Of a stretch of 9,484 bases of DNA, positions 1 to 6,945 are shown piece by piece. The notes under the pieces were generated by a model. That model had not been told where the DNA came from. It was given only the letters and a program-made list of their open reading frames with translations, and ran no database searches. The translations under genes and the position numbers were made by a program. The stretch's first letter is position 1. Each line of letters starts with the position of its first letter. The stretch is from contig JANPLX010000232.1 of the NCBI GenBank assembly GCA_031422495.1, forward strand, positions 1 to 9,484, written 5' to 3'. Source of the DNA: Aalborgiella sp031422495 (GTDB lineage: Bacteria; Pseudomonadota; Gammaproteobacteria; Burkholderiales; Burkholderiaceae_C).

Positions 1-1378
1 GGTCGGCGTAAAACAGGGTGCCGGGTGCGAGCAGGTAACCGTGGTCAAGCATGCGTTGCGCCAGTGCTTCGGTGTCCACGCCCGCATCTACCCAGCCAAA
101 CAGGCCAGCAGGTTCTGCTGCCAAAGTACAGCCGTGAGTGAGTGCTAACTTCAGAGCTCTACCTCGTGCTGCGTCAAGCTGAGTGCGAATCCGCTCGGCG
201 TGGCGGCGCAGTTGGCCTTGGTCAATGCACCAACTCACGGCTTTTTCTAACAGCGATGGCGTGGTCAAACTACCGAGCAATTTGGTGTCCAGCAAGCGCT
301 CCACCAACTCGGGGGGTGCCGCCAAGTAACCGACGCGCCAATTGGGGGCGAGGATTTTGGCAAAACCACTGACGTAAATCGTGCGCTGCAATCCGTCCAA
401 AGCGCTCAGCCGTGTGGCATGCGACGGGGCAATATGGCTGTAGGTGTCGTCCTCCACAATATGAAAGTCATACTGGTTTGCCAGTTTTAAAATACTATGC
501 GCGCTGGTGGGTGACAAGCTGTAGCCCGTCGGGTTGTGTAGCACGCTGACACTGACGAATAATTTGGGTTTATGCAGCTCGCAATACTGCGCCATCACTG
601 CCAAATCTGGCCCTTGCGGACCGCGCGGCACGGGCAGAATCCGTAAACCCAGCATCTGCAAGCGGGCAAATTCAATCGCCCAGCCAGGTTCCTCCACCAT
701 CACGGTGTCGCCGGCTTTTAACAGAGTCCGGCTCACGATATCTAAGGCGTGGGTAGCGCCCACAGTGGTGATGATTTGCTCCATCGGCGCGGCGATGTTG
801 ATATCTGCTAGCTTGTTGGACAGCGAGCGGCGCAAACCCGAGTCGCCTTTGGGTTCGCCGTACTGAAATGAAAACTGCTGCAACGCTGCCCCGCTGGTGA
901 CTTTGCGCACCGCGCTGGTAACGAAGCTGGCAGCCAACCAATCGGGTGGAAACACGCCCATGCCGGGTTGCGGTTTGTCATTGGTTTGGTGGAACATGCC
1001 GCGAATCAGCATCGCCGCATTGGCGGGGTTGACGATTTTTCTAGGCGCTGTTGCGGTGTTTGTATTTGTTACGTTATTTGTAGCATGAGAGGCAATAAAT
1101 ACACCGGCTACAGATGAGTTTAATCTATTTTTAGAGATAGTACTAAGGCTATTTTCACGTACAAAGAAACCACGATTTTTGCGTGCTTCGACCAGCCCTG
1201 AGGCGAGTAATAAATCGTATGCCGCCACCACGGTTGAGGGGCTGACTTGCTGCTGCAGGGCACACTGGCGCACAGATGGCAGCCGCGCACCAGGTGACAG
1301 CAAGCGACTGTTGATGCGCTCAGCAAAACGGTTGCTTAATTGCTCCGCCAATGTTGAAGACGTACTTTTGGTCAACAT
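1..1378 (-). CDS. MocR-family PLP-dependent transcriptional regulator (3' end outside window)
   Basis: The reading frame starts at ATG 1376-1378 (reverse strand) and stays open for 459 codons to the left edge, so the C-terminus is missing. Residues about 5-75 form a GntR-like winged helix (RLPSVRQ, then SPSTVVAAYDLL). Residues about 76-117 are a linker, and about 118-459 an aminotransferase fold type I domain. PLP-site features are visible: HNPTG (281-285), VEDD (308-311), and the expected Schiff-base lysine K341 in SGFAKILAPNWR with R348 behind it. The usual Ser before this Lys is Ala here. Proteins of this family bind DNA and sense PLP or a PLP-amino acid adduct rather than catalyse transamination. 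It is divergent from the LysE/RhtB gene at 1535, so that operon is its likely target. Residues about 77-104 are encoded by an AT-rich repeat-like segment. The effector is unknown. Confidence 0.93.
   Translation of the reverse strand, partial: MLTKSTSSTLAEQLSNRFAERINSRLLSPGARLPSVRQCALQQQVSPSTVVAAYDLLLASGLVEARKNRGFFVRENSLSTISKNRLNSSVAGVFIASHATNNVTNTNTATAPRKIVNPANAAMLIRGMFHQTNDKPQPGMGVFPPDWLAASFVTSAVRKVTSGAALQQFSFQYGEPKGDSGLRRSLSNKLADINIAAPMEQIITTVGATHALDIVSRTLLKAGDTVMVEEPGWAIEFARLQMLGLRILPVPRGPQGPDLAVMAQYCELHKPKLFVSVSVLHNPTGYSLSPTSAHSILKLANQYDFHIVEDDTYSHIAPSHATRLSALDGLQRTIYVSGFAKILAPNWRVGYLAAPPELVERLLDTKLLGSLTTPSLLEKAVSWCIDQGQLRRHAERIRTQLDAARGRALKLALTHGCTLAAEPAGLFGWVDAGVDTEALAQRMLDHGYLLAPGTLFYAD
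1068..1150 (+). repeat. Dispersed AT-rich mini-repeat, copy 1 (in MocR linker)
   Basis: This AT-rich stretch lies inside the regulator gene and encodes linker residues about 77-104 on the other strand. On the + strand it has a 24-base left part starting GTTACG and containing TTATTTGTAGCAT, then GCAATAAATACACCGGCTA at 1092, and near its right end ATAGTACTAA. The left part contains the exact reverse complement of ATGCTACAAATAA found in copy 3 (7218-7230), and the core matches copy 3 at 17 of 22 positions. Its outer limits are estimated. Confidence 0.55.
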
Positions 1379-1443
1379 ACTTTTCTGCTGTCACTGTCTT
1401 TGTTGTCGTTGTCGATGCAGTTCTCGGTGAATAAACGCCTTAA

Positions 1444-1511
1444 ACTGTGCTGTGTAAAAGAGCAATACAGTGATTTAAACTGCGTTGCATAACTGTACTG
1501 TTAGTGTATTG
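1444..1511. promoter_or_regulatory. Candidate MocR operator region: interrupted palindrome plus direct repeats
   Basis: Several ordered sequences are seen between the divergent regulator and exporter genes. GCAATACAGT (1462-1471) and ACTGCGTTGC (1479-1488) are inverted arms matching at 8 of 10 positions around a 7-base AT-rich centre. ACTGTGCTGT (1444-1453) and ACTGTACTGT (1492-1501) are direct repeats matching at 9 of 10, start to start 48 bases apart. CAATACA (1463-1469) and TGTATTG (1505-1511) are perfectly inverted. MocR regulators commonly bind repeated half-sites in such divergent regions; assignment to this regulator is inference. Confidence 0.5.
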
Positions 1512-1512
1512 T
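1485..1512 (+). promoter_or_regulatory. Possible promoter of the exporter operon
   Basis: TTGCAT (1485-1490) and TATTGT (1507-1512), 16 bases apart, resemble sigma70 -35 and -10 boxes with four matches each to consensus. The right arm of the palindrome at 1479-1488 and the direct repeat at 1492-1501 overlap the -35 box and the spacer, so a bound regulator could affect polymerase directly. The match is only moderate. Confidence 0.35.
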
Positions 1513-1534
1513 CTTTGAAGGTAAACTGCAAGCC

Positions 1535-2134
1535 ATGACCGCCGTTGAACTCACCGCATTGTTGGTTTTAACCACTGCTTCTAGCTTTTCGCCAGGACCG
1601 AACACGACCCTGTCCACCGCTATCGCAGCTAACTACGGTTTGAAGCGCGCGATGCAGTTTGCATTTGCTGTGCCCGTCGGCTGGGCACTTCTTTTTACCT
1701 TGTGTGCAGGCGGGTTGGGGGCGGCTGTGGTGGCCATTCCAGCGCTGCGTTGGGGCATCAAAGCAGTTGGTGTGGGTTATTTGCTGTGGCTAGCGTTCAA
1801 GCTTTTCAACACCAAACAACTCGGCACAGCAGACGCGTCACGGCTGAATGTCACGTTTAAGCAAGGCGTGATGCTACAATTTTTGAACATCAAAGCATGG
1901 ATGCTGGCTTTGACGGTGGTGGCTGGCTGGATGGCTGGGCAGGCAGACGCAGGCCAACGCTTTGCCATCATTTTGCCTGTTTTGACGTTTTTTGCCTTCG
2001 TGAGCAATTTTTCGTACGCCTTGATGGGCTCGCTGTTGCGCGATTGGTTACTACAGGGCAGCCGTTTGCTGTGGTTTAACCGCTTCATGGCCTTGGTTTT
2101 GGTGGTGACTGCGGCTTGGATGGCGACTTTTTAA
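1535..2134 (+). CDS. LysE/RhtB-family amino acid exporter
   Basis: A 199-residue, strongly hydrophobic inner-membrane protein of the usual length for RhtB/LysE efflux proteins, which export amino acids such as homoserine, threonine or lysine with proton motive force. The family signature SPGPN lies at residues 19-23 in the first helix, followed by NYGLKRA. About six membrane segments can be read, with a further conserved-looking stretch FLNIKAWMLAL near the middle. ATG 1535 gives the typical short N-terminus; GAAGG at 1517-1521 is a somewhat distant ribosome binding site. It is the first gene of the rightward operon, divergent from the MocR regulator, and its stop is one base from the next start. 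The substrate cannot be read from the sequence. Confidence 0.92.
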   Translation: MTAVELTALLVLTTASSFSPGPNTTLSTAIAANYGLKRAMQFAFAVPVGWALLFTLCAGGLGAAVVAIPALRWGIKAVGVGYLLWLAFKLFNTKQLGTADASRLNVTFKQGVMLQFLNIKAWMLALTVVAGWMAGQADAGQRFAIILPVLTFFAFVSNFSYALMGSLLRDWLLQGSRLLWFNRFMALVLVVTAAWMATF

Positions 2135-2135
2135 G

Positions 2136-3134
2136 ATGAACTCTGATCAAGTTTCATCACAACATGTGAAAAAAGGGCTCTGGCTGGGGCTGCTTGGCGT
2201 CACTCTTTTTGCAGTGACACTGCCGATGACCAAGCTGGCTGTGGGCACGTTGGCAGAGCCGCAATTGACGCCGTGGTTCATCACCTTTGGCCGTGCTGCA
2301 GTGGCCGGTTTGCTATCAATTTTATATCTTACTTGGCAATATAATCGCTGGCTAGAGCCATATTTACCCTCTAAAACGACTAATAATCAAGTTTGGAAGC
2401 TACCAAGCGTTGCAGAGTGGGGTTTGCTGGCTTTTACAGCTTGTGGCGTGGTGGTCGGCTTTCCTCTTTTTATGTCACTGGCGCTGCAATACGTGCCCAG
2501 CACGCACGGCGCAGTCGTCACCGGCTTGTTGCCACTCACCACGGCGGTCATTGCCGCGCTGTGGTTCAAACAAAAACCTAGCACCGCGTTTTGGCTGTGC
2601 GCGGTTTTGGGTACTTTGCTGGTTTTGGGTTTTATGGTCTTGCGTTCTGCCGACGCCACGGGGCATTTCAGCTTGCACACTGCTGATGTGTTTTTGCTAT
2701 TAGCCATGCTCAGCGCCTCGTTTGGCTACATCGGTGGTGCTCGGTTAGCCCCTTCACTGGGCGCAGAGCGGGTGATTTGCTGGGTCTTGGTGCTGTCTTT
2801 GCCCATCACATTGCCGATGACTTGGCTGAATCTACCGCCAAACCTAGCTGCTATCCACACCGCCAGTTGGTGGGCGTTTGCCTACGTTGCCGTTTTTTCT
2901 ATGTGGCTAGGCTTTTTCGCCTGGTACCGCGGTCTAGCCATCGGCGGCGCCGTCCGCGTCAGCCAAGTCCAGCTCGTCCAGCCGTTTTTGAGCCTGCTGT
3001 TCGCCATCCCACTCTTGGGTGAAAAACTCGATGCGATGACGCTGGGATTTGGTCTGGCGGTGATTGCGACTGTGTTTGTGGGGAAGAAGATGCCGGTGGG
3101 TGTGGCAAGTAACAGTGCCGGAGCTTCAAAATGA
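2136..3134 (+). CDS. EamA/DMT-family transporter
   Basis: A 332-residue inner-membrane protein with two EamA repeats, roughly residues 15-165 and 185-320, about ten membrane segments in all. Typical DMT features are visible: FAVTLPMTKLA in helix 1, the GVVVGFPLFMSLALQYV to GLLPLTTAVIAALW stretch closing the first repeat, and a second-repeat end with FAIPLLGEKLD. DMT proteins mostly export amino acids and other small metabolites. ATG 2136 starts one base after the LysE stop, and the stop overlaps the next gene by four bases (ATGA), so translation is probably coupled. Residues about 66-91, in the loop between helices 2 and 3, are rich in Tyr, Asn and Trp, AT-rich in their DNA, and appear to be an in-frame insertion of the dispersed mini-repeat. 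Substrate unknown. Confidence 0.93.
   Translation: MNSDQVSSQHVKKGLWLGLLGVTLFAVTLPMTKLAVGTLAEPQLTPWFITFGRAAVAGLLSILYLTWQYNRWLEPYLPSKTTNNQVWKLPSVAEWGLLAFTACGVVVGFPLFMSLALQYVPSTHGAVVTGLLPLTTAVIAALWFKQKPSTAFWLCAVLGTLLVLGFMVLRSADATGHFSLHTADVFLLLAMLSASFGYIGGARLAPSLGAERVICWVLVLSLPITLPMTWLNLPPNLAAIHTASWWAFAYVAVFSMWLGFFAWYRGLAIGGAVRVSQVQLVQPFLSLLFAIPLLGEKLDAMTLGFGLAVIATVFVGKKMPVGVASNSAGASK
2312..2390 (+). repeat. Dispersed AT-rich mini-repeat, copy 2 (in EamA loop)
   Basis: An AT-rich stretch in the loop region of the EamA gene. A 24-base left part starts GCTATC, followed at 2336 by GCAATATAATCGCTGGCTA. The core matches copy 1 at 16 of 22 positions, with the same 24-base distance from the G(C/T)TA start to the core. 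It is the most diverged of the three copies, and the left part overlaps sequence encoding an ordinary membrane helix, so part of the match there may be chance. The right limit is a guess. Confidence 0.4.
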
Positions 3135-3460
3135 ACATGATCAACATCCCATTCGGTACGACCGACTGGTCAACCATTGAATCCGTAGAAAAATCAGCCC
3201 AAGCCGGCAAAGCCTTTTGGCGCACTCAGCATTTTGGCGATGTGCGTGTTCGCATGGTCGAATACACCGCTGGCTATGTGTCTGACCATTGGTGCGTCAA
3301 AGGCCATATTTTGCTGTGTCTTGAGGGTGAATTGCACACAGATTTGGAAGACGGTCGCACATTCACGCTCAAGCCTGGCATGAGCTACCAAGTCGCAGAC
3401 AACGCAGAGCCGCATCGTTCAACAGCGCCGCTGGGAGCGAAGTTGTTTATTGTGGATTGA
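3131..3460 (+). CDS. Small single-domain cupin (DHCW-motif type)
   Basis: A 109-residue soluble protein that is essentially one cupin barrel. Its motif 1 reads SDHWCVKGH (51-59) and its motif 2 histidine is H95 in AEPHRS. It fits, from memory, the small family annotated as DHCW motif cupin fold protein, whose members have about this length and similar ends (IPFGTTDW at the start, GAKLFIVD at the finish). In the usual cupin pattern HxH(x)3-4E, this protein has H53, C55 and H59, so the metal site would be His/Cys/His/His, an uncommon set. No enzymatic role is known to me. The start overlaps the EamA stop (ATGA) and the end abuts the DJ-1/PfpI gene. Confidence 0.85.
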   Translation: MNMINIPFGTTDWSTIESVEKSAQAGKAFWRTQHFGDVRVRMVEYTAGYVSDHWCVKGHILLCLEGELHTDLEDGRTFTLKPGMSYQVADNAEPHRSTAPLGAKLFIVD

Positions 3461-3471
3461 CTGTTGAGCAA

Positions 3472-4083
3472 ATGACTCATATCGCTATTTTGACTTTTGA
3501 CGGCTTCAACGAGCTGGATTCTTTGATTGCTTACGGCATGTTGAGTCACATTTCGCTGATGGGCGATACCAACTGGCGTGTCAGCATTGCCAGCCCAACG
3601 CGTAGAGTTACATCGATGAATGGTTTGACGATTGATGCGCATATTGATCTGCACGAAGCCAATTCAGCCGATGCTGTGTTGATTGGCAGCGGCATGAAAA
3701 CGCGCGAAGTAGGCCATGATGCATCCATCATGGCTCAAATCAAACTTGACCCACAAAAACAGCTTATCGTTTCGCAATGTTCTGGCACTTTTTTGATGGC
3801 CAAGCTCGGGTTGATTGGTAAAACGCCTGCTTGCACCGACACCACAAGCAAGCCGTGGGTGCAGGCGGCCGGTGTGAATGTTTTGAACCAAGCGTTTTAT
3901 TCAAATGGCAATATAGCCACAGCAGGAGGTTGTTTGTCTGCGCAATATGTTGCTGGCTGGTTGATTTCGCAGCTCAAAAATTTAGAACAAGCTACAGAAG
4001 TTTTACGATATTTTGCCCCAGTTGGTGAAAAAGACGAATATGTAAGCCGTGCGCTTGGGCATATTGCAGGGAATGTGGCATGA
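3472..4083 (+). CDS. DJ-1/PfpI-family protein (isonitrile hydratase-like)
   Basis: A 203-residue cytoplasmic protein with the class I glutamine amidotransferase-like flavodoxin fold. The nucleophile elbow is SQCSGTFLMAKLG with C103. D16 in FNELDSL sits where isonitrile hydratases have their catalytic Asp, and the later ATAGGCLSAQYVAGW block is typical of the family. The Asp-Cys pair at nearly the same positions as Pseudomonas isonitrile hydratase (D17, C101, from memory) points to the hydratase-like branch, but the substrate is not proven; glyoxalase or chaperone roles also occur in the superfamily. I chose ATG 3472 because it gives the usual MTHIAILTFDGF start. A TTG at 3457, overlapping the preceding stop, would add five residues. 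The stop overlaps the next cupin by four bases. Confidence 0.88.
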   Translation: MTHIAILTFDGFNELDSLIAYGMLSHISLMGDTNWRVSIASPTRRVTSMNGLTIDAHIDLHEANSADAVLIGSGMKTREVGHDASIMAQIKLDPQKQLIVSQCSGTFLMAKLGLIGKTPACTDTTSKPWVQAAGVNVLNQAFYSNGNIATAGGCLSAQYVAGWLISQLKNLEQATEVLRYFAPVGEKDEYVSRALGHIAGNVA

Positions 4084-4415
4084 AAATTTCCCTCACCCAA
4101 GCCCTAAAACGCCTCCCCGCAGCACCCACTGCCACTTACCCACAAGGTGCGCCGTTCGTCACCATGATGGCTGGTGGGTCTATGAGCGTTGAAGTATTTG
4201 CACCAAAAGGTGTCGATTTACAGCAGCCTCATCAACAAGATGAGTTGTATTTCATCCAAGGTGGCACGGGGCGAATCGACATCAATGGTCAAAAGTTTGA
4301 TGCTGCTGCGGGTGATGCATTTTTTGTTGCTGCAGGTATTGAGCATCGTTTCGAAAGTTTTAGCGACGATTTTGTCACTTGGGTGGTGTTTTGTGGACCT
4401 GAGGGCGGGGAGTAA
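4080..4415 (+). CDS. Cupin-domain protein
   Basis: A 111-residue single-domain cupin. Motif 1 is PHQQDELYFIQGGTG (50-64), where H51 and E55 are the expected metal ligands and Q49 replaces the first histidine. Motif 2 is GDAFFVAAGIEH (78-89), giving H89. Such proteins often bind a divalent metal and may act as isomerases, dioxygenases or small-molecule binders; nothing here fixes the reaction. It is unrelated in detail to the cupin at 3131, whose motif has a Cys. ATG 4080 overlaps the DJ-1/PfpI stop (ATGA), and the following exporter begins three bases after the stop, so the three genes are probably co-translated. Confidence 0.87.
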   Translation: MKISLTQALKRLPAAPTATYPQGAPFVTMMAGGSMSVEVFAPKGVDLQQPHQQDELYFIQGGTGRIDINGQKFDAAAGDAFFVAAGIEHRFESFSDDFVTWVVFCGPEGGE

Positions 4416-4418
4416 AGA

Positions 4419-5063
4419 ATGACCGCCGACCAAATACTCGCTCTCACCGTGTTTGCCGCCGTGTCATCCGGCACGCCGGGGCCGAATAATTTGATGCTGA
4501 TGACTTCGGGCGTGAATTTCGGGATGAAGCGTTCAGTTCCACATTTGCTGGGCATCACTATGGGTTTTAGTTTCATGATTTTTGCGGTGGGCATGGGGTT
4601 GCAAACCATGTTTACCGTCATTCCGCAGTTGGAAACTGTGTTGCGATACGTTGGCACAGCTTATTTGCTGTGGTTGGCTTGGAAAATTGCACATTCAGGC
4701 CCTGTTGGTGAAGGCAAGGCTTCTGGCGCTAAGCCCATGGGGTTTTGGGCAGCTGCCGCGTTTCAGTGGGTGAATCCGAAGGCGTGGTTCATGGCTATTA
4801 GCGCTATCACCACGTATGCGTCCAGTGCTACAGATGTCGCGGCTGGTGGGTCTAAGCTCAGCCAAGTGGTGTTGGTGGTGATTATTTTTGGCACGATCAA
4901 CTTCCCGTTGGTCGCGTGTTGGGGCTTGTTTGGCAGTGCGATGCGGCGGTTTTTACAAGATCCGAAAATATTGAAGATATTCAATGTGACGATGGCGATT
5001 TTGTTGGTTGCTTCACTCTACCCAATCGTATATCCCATCGTGCAACCCATGTTTCAAGCGTGA
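4419..5063 (+). CDS. LysE/RhtB-family exporter (second)
   Basis: A 214-residue inner-membrane exporter with TPGPN at residues 19-23, the same position as SPGPN in the exporter at 1535, followed by NFGMKRS and a central WVNPKAWFMA block. Six hydrophobic segments are apparent. It is clearly a diverged paralogue rather than a recent duplicate, since most positions differ. A good ribosome binding site, GGGGAG at 4407-4412, lies inside the end of the cupin gene, six bases before ATG 4419. It ends 47 bases before the aminotransferase. Substrate is probably an amino acid or related compound; which one is unknown. Confidence 0.92.
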   Translation: MTADQILALTVFAAVSSGTPGPNNLMLMTSGVNFGMKRSVPHLLGITMGFSFMIFAVGMGLQTMFTVIPQLETVLRYVGTAYLLWLAWKIAHSGPVGEGKASGAKPMGFWAAAAFQWVNPKAWFMAISAITTYASSATDVAAGGSKLSQVVLVVIIFGTINFPLVACWGLFGSAMRRFLQDPKILKIFNVTMAILLVASLYPIVYPIVQPMFQA

Positions 5064-5110
5064 TTTAAAATGTGTAAATAACGAGAGCTAATTTAACAAG
5101 GTACCGAGCT

Positions 5111-6301
5111 ATGAGCATGCAATGGAAACAGGCGAAACGCGCCGAGAAAATGAACCCTTCGGTCATTCGCGAAATCTTGAAGGTTACTGAAAAACCCGGC
5201 ATCATCAGCTTTGCTGGTGGTTTGCCATCGCCTCAAACTTTTCCTATTCCAGAGTTTGCCGCTGCCTGTGCCAAGGTGTTGAGTGAAGACGGCAAGTCCG
5301 CACTGCAATATGCTGCCAGTGAAGGTTTTGGCCCGCTACGCGAACAAGTGGCTGCTGGCTTGCCGTGGAAAGTTGATCCAAACCAAATCTTGATTACCAC
5401 TGGTTCGCAGCAGTGCTTAGACTTGGTAGCTAAGATTTTGATCGACGCTGGCAGCCGAATTTTGGTGGAAACCCCCACTTACTTGGGCGCACTGCAAGCT
5501 TTTACGCCGATGGAGCCAGAGGTAGTCTCCGTGAAAAGTGACGATGAAGGTATTGATATTGCAGATTTGAAAATCAAGGCAAAAGACGCAAGGTTTTTGT
5601 ACGTCCTGCCCAATTTCCAAAACCCAACCGGTCGCACCATGAGCGAAGCCCGTCGCGCGGCTTTAAGTGCGGCTGCACAAGAGCTGGGCTTACCGATTAT
5701 TGAAGACAACCCGTATGGCGAATTATGGTTTGATCAGCCGCCACCGCTGCCGCTCACGGCGCGCAACCCTGACGGCTGCGTGTATCACGGCTCTTTCAGT
5801 AAAGTACTGGCACCTGGTTTGCGCTTAGGTTTTTTAGTCGCACCCAAAGCGCTTTACCCAAAATTACTGCAAGCCAAGCAAGCTGCCGATTTGCACACGC
5901 CAAGTTTTAACCAGCGCGTGGCTTCTGAAGTCCTGCAGGGTGATTTTTTAGCGCGCCATGTGCCGATGATTCGCGCTCTGTACAAATCGCAACGCGATGC
6001 GATGCTGCTAGCGCTAGCGCGTGAAATGCCAGTCACCCCCGGAAACCCAGACGCCAGCGTGACGTGGAATTCACCAGACGGTGGCATGTTCTTGTGGGTG
6101 CGCCTGCCTGCAGGTATGGACGCTGTCAAGCTGCTCCCCAAGGCCGTCGATAAAAACGTCGCCTTCGTGCCCGGTGCGCCGTTCTACGCTGATAACGCCG
6201 ACCCTCGAACTCTGCGTTTGAGTTTTGTGACGGCGACTGTGGATCAGATTGATTTGGGTATGAAGGCTTTGGCGGATGCCATCAAAGAAGCGATGGCTTA
6301 G
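5111..6301 (+). CDS. Class I PLP-dependent aminotransferase (2-aminoadipate/aromatic type)
   Basis: A 396-residue cytoplasmic fold type I aminotransferase without a DNA-binding domain. Cofactor residues are clear: NPTG (171-174), D199 in IIEDNPYGE, Schiff-base K231 in SFSKVLAPGLRLG with R238, and R369 in TLRLSF for the substrate carboxylate. The N-terminal FAGGLPSPQTFP block is typical of the LysN/ARO8-like group, which transaminates 2-aminoadipate, aromatic or branched amino acids; the exact substrate cannot be read. It is closer in style to MocR effector domains than to AspC. ATG 5111 has AAGG at 5098-5101. The 47-base gap before it (5064-5110) is AT-rich without a convincing promoter. It abuts the GST gene. 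It may act on the compound sensed by the MocR protein upstream (inference). Confidence 0.93.
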   Translation: MSMQWKQAKRAEKMNPSVIREILKVTEKPGIISFAGGLPSPQTFPIPEFAAACAKVLSEDGKSALQYAASEGFGPLREQVAAGLPWKVDPNQILITTGSQQCLDLVAKILIDAGSRILVETPTYLGALQAFTPMEPEVVSVKSDDEGIDIADLKIKAKDARFLYVLPNFQNPTGRTMSEARRAALSAAAQELGLPIIEDNPYGELWFDQPPPLPLTARNPDGCVYHGSFSKVLAPGLRLGFLVAPKALYPKLLQAKQAADLHTPSFNQRVASEVLQGDFLARHVPMIRALYKSQRDAMLLALAREMPVTPGNPDASVTWNSPDGGMFLWVRLPAGMDAVKLLPKAVDKNVAFVPGAPFYADNADPRTLRLSFVTATVDQIDLGMKALADAIKEAMA

Positions 6302-6922
6302 ATGTTGAAGTTATGGGGCAGAACGAGCTCCATCAACGTTCGCAAAGTGTTGTGGACGCTGCAAGCTCTCGATGTTCCGTTTGAGCGTGTCGATGCAGGA
6401 TTGAGTTTTGGTGTTGTTAAAACGCCTGAATATTTGGCGAAAAACCCAAATGGAATGATTCCCCTCTTAGAAGATGGTGATTTTTCGCTGTGGGAATCAA
6501 GTGTCATCGTCCGTTACCTGTGTGCCAAATACGCTCATGGAACGTTATATCCAAAATCAATCGAGCAACAATTTGATGCAGAGCGATGGATGGATTGGCA
6601 ACAAACCACGCTGAACAACGCCAGTCGCGATGCTTTTTACCAATGGATTCGCGCTAAACCAGAATTGCGAAACCATGGCTTGATCGCGAAATCAACTGCT
6701 GAAACGGAGCCACTGTTGCAGATGATTGACAATCAGCTCAGTGGCCGGGCTTATATGATGGGTGATCACCTCACCATGGCCGACATTCCTATTGCCTGCG
6801 AGGTGCATCGTTGGTGGGGCTTGCCGGTAAAACGGCCTACCTTTAAAAATATTGAGAGCTGGTACACAAACATGCTCGCGCAACCAGCCAGCCGTGGCGT
6901 GTTGGATTTGCCGTTGGCTTAA
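6302..6922 (+). CDS. Glutathione S-transferase family protein
   Basis: A 206-residue soluble protein with a thioredoxin-like N-terminal domain (about 1-80) and an all-helical C-terminal domain. Visible features are GRTSSINVRKV, where S9 or S10 is the likely catalytic residue, the cis-proline P54 in GMIPLLEDG, the glutathione-binding ESS (65-67), and the N-capping-like LTMADIPIA in the C-terminal domain. The sequence suggests a bacterial theta- or zeta-like class, but class assignment from reading alone is uncertain. ATG 6302 directly follows the aminotransferase stop with no gap, so translation is probably coupled. The substrate is unknown; conjugation or isomerisation of a reactive metabolite is the family expectation. 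Confidence 0.92.
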   Translation: MLKLWGRTSSINVRKVLWTLQALDVPFERVDAGLSFGVVKTPEYLAKNPNGMIPLLEDGDFSLWESSVIVRYLCAKYAHGTLYPKSIEQQFDAERWMDWQQTTLNNASRDAFYQWIRAKPELRNHGLIAKSTAETEPLLQMIDNQLSGRAYMMGDHLTMADIPIACEVHRWWGLPVKRPTFKNIESWYTNMLAQPASRGVLDLPLA

Positions 6923-6945
6923 ATTAAGAAATACAAAGTGAAACA

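Noticed and set aside
534..866. Rightward open frame of 110 codons opposite the MocR gene
   Set aside because: It is the complement of a well-supported aminotransferase-fold coding region, and its protein resembles nothing and has no ribosome binding site.
3940..3963. GCAATATGTTGCTGGCTGG resembles the mini-repeat core of the EamA copy
   Set aside because: It encodes the family-conserved SAQYVAGW stretch of the DJ-1/PfpI protein, needs a gap to align, and is not AT-rich; chance is the better explanation.
5064..5110. AT-rich gap with TAAATAACGAGAGCTAA as a possible fourth repeat copy or promoter
   Set aside because: Only about half the positions match the core, the 24-base left part is absent, and no -35/-10 pair is convincing.
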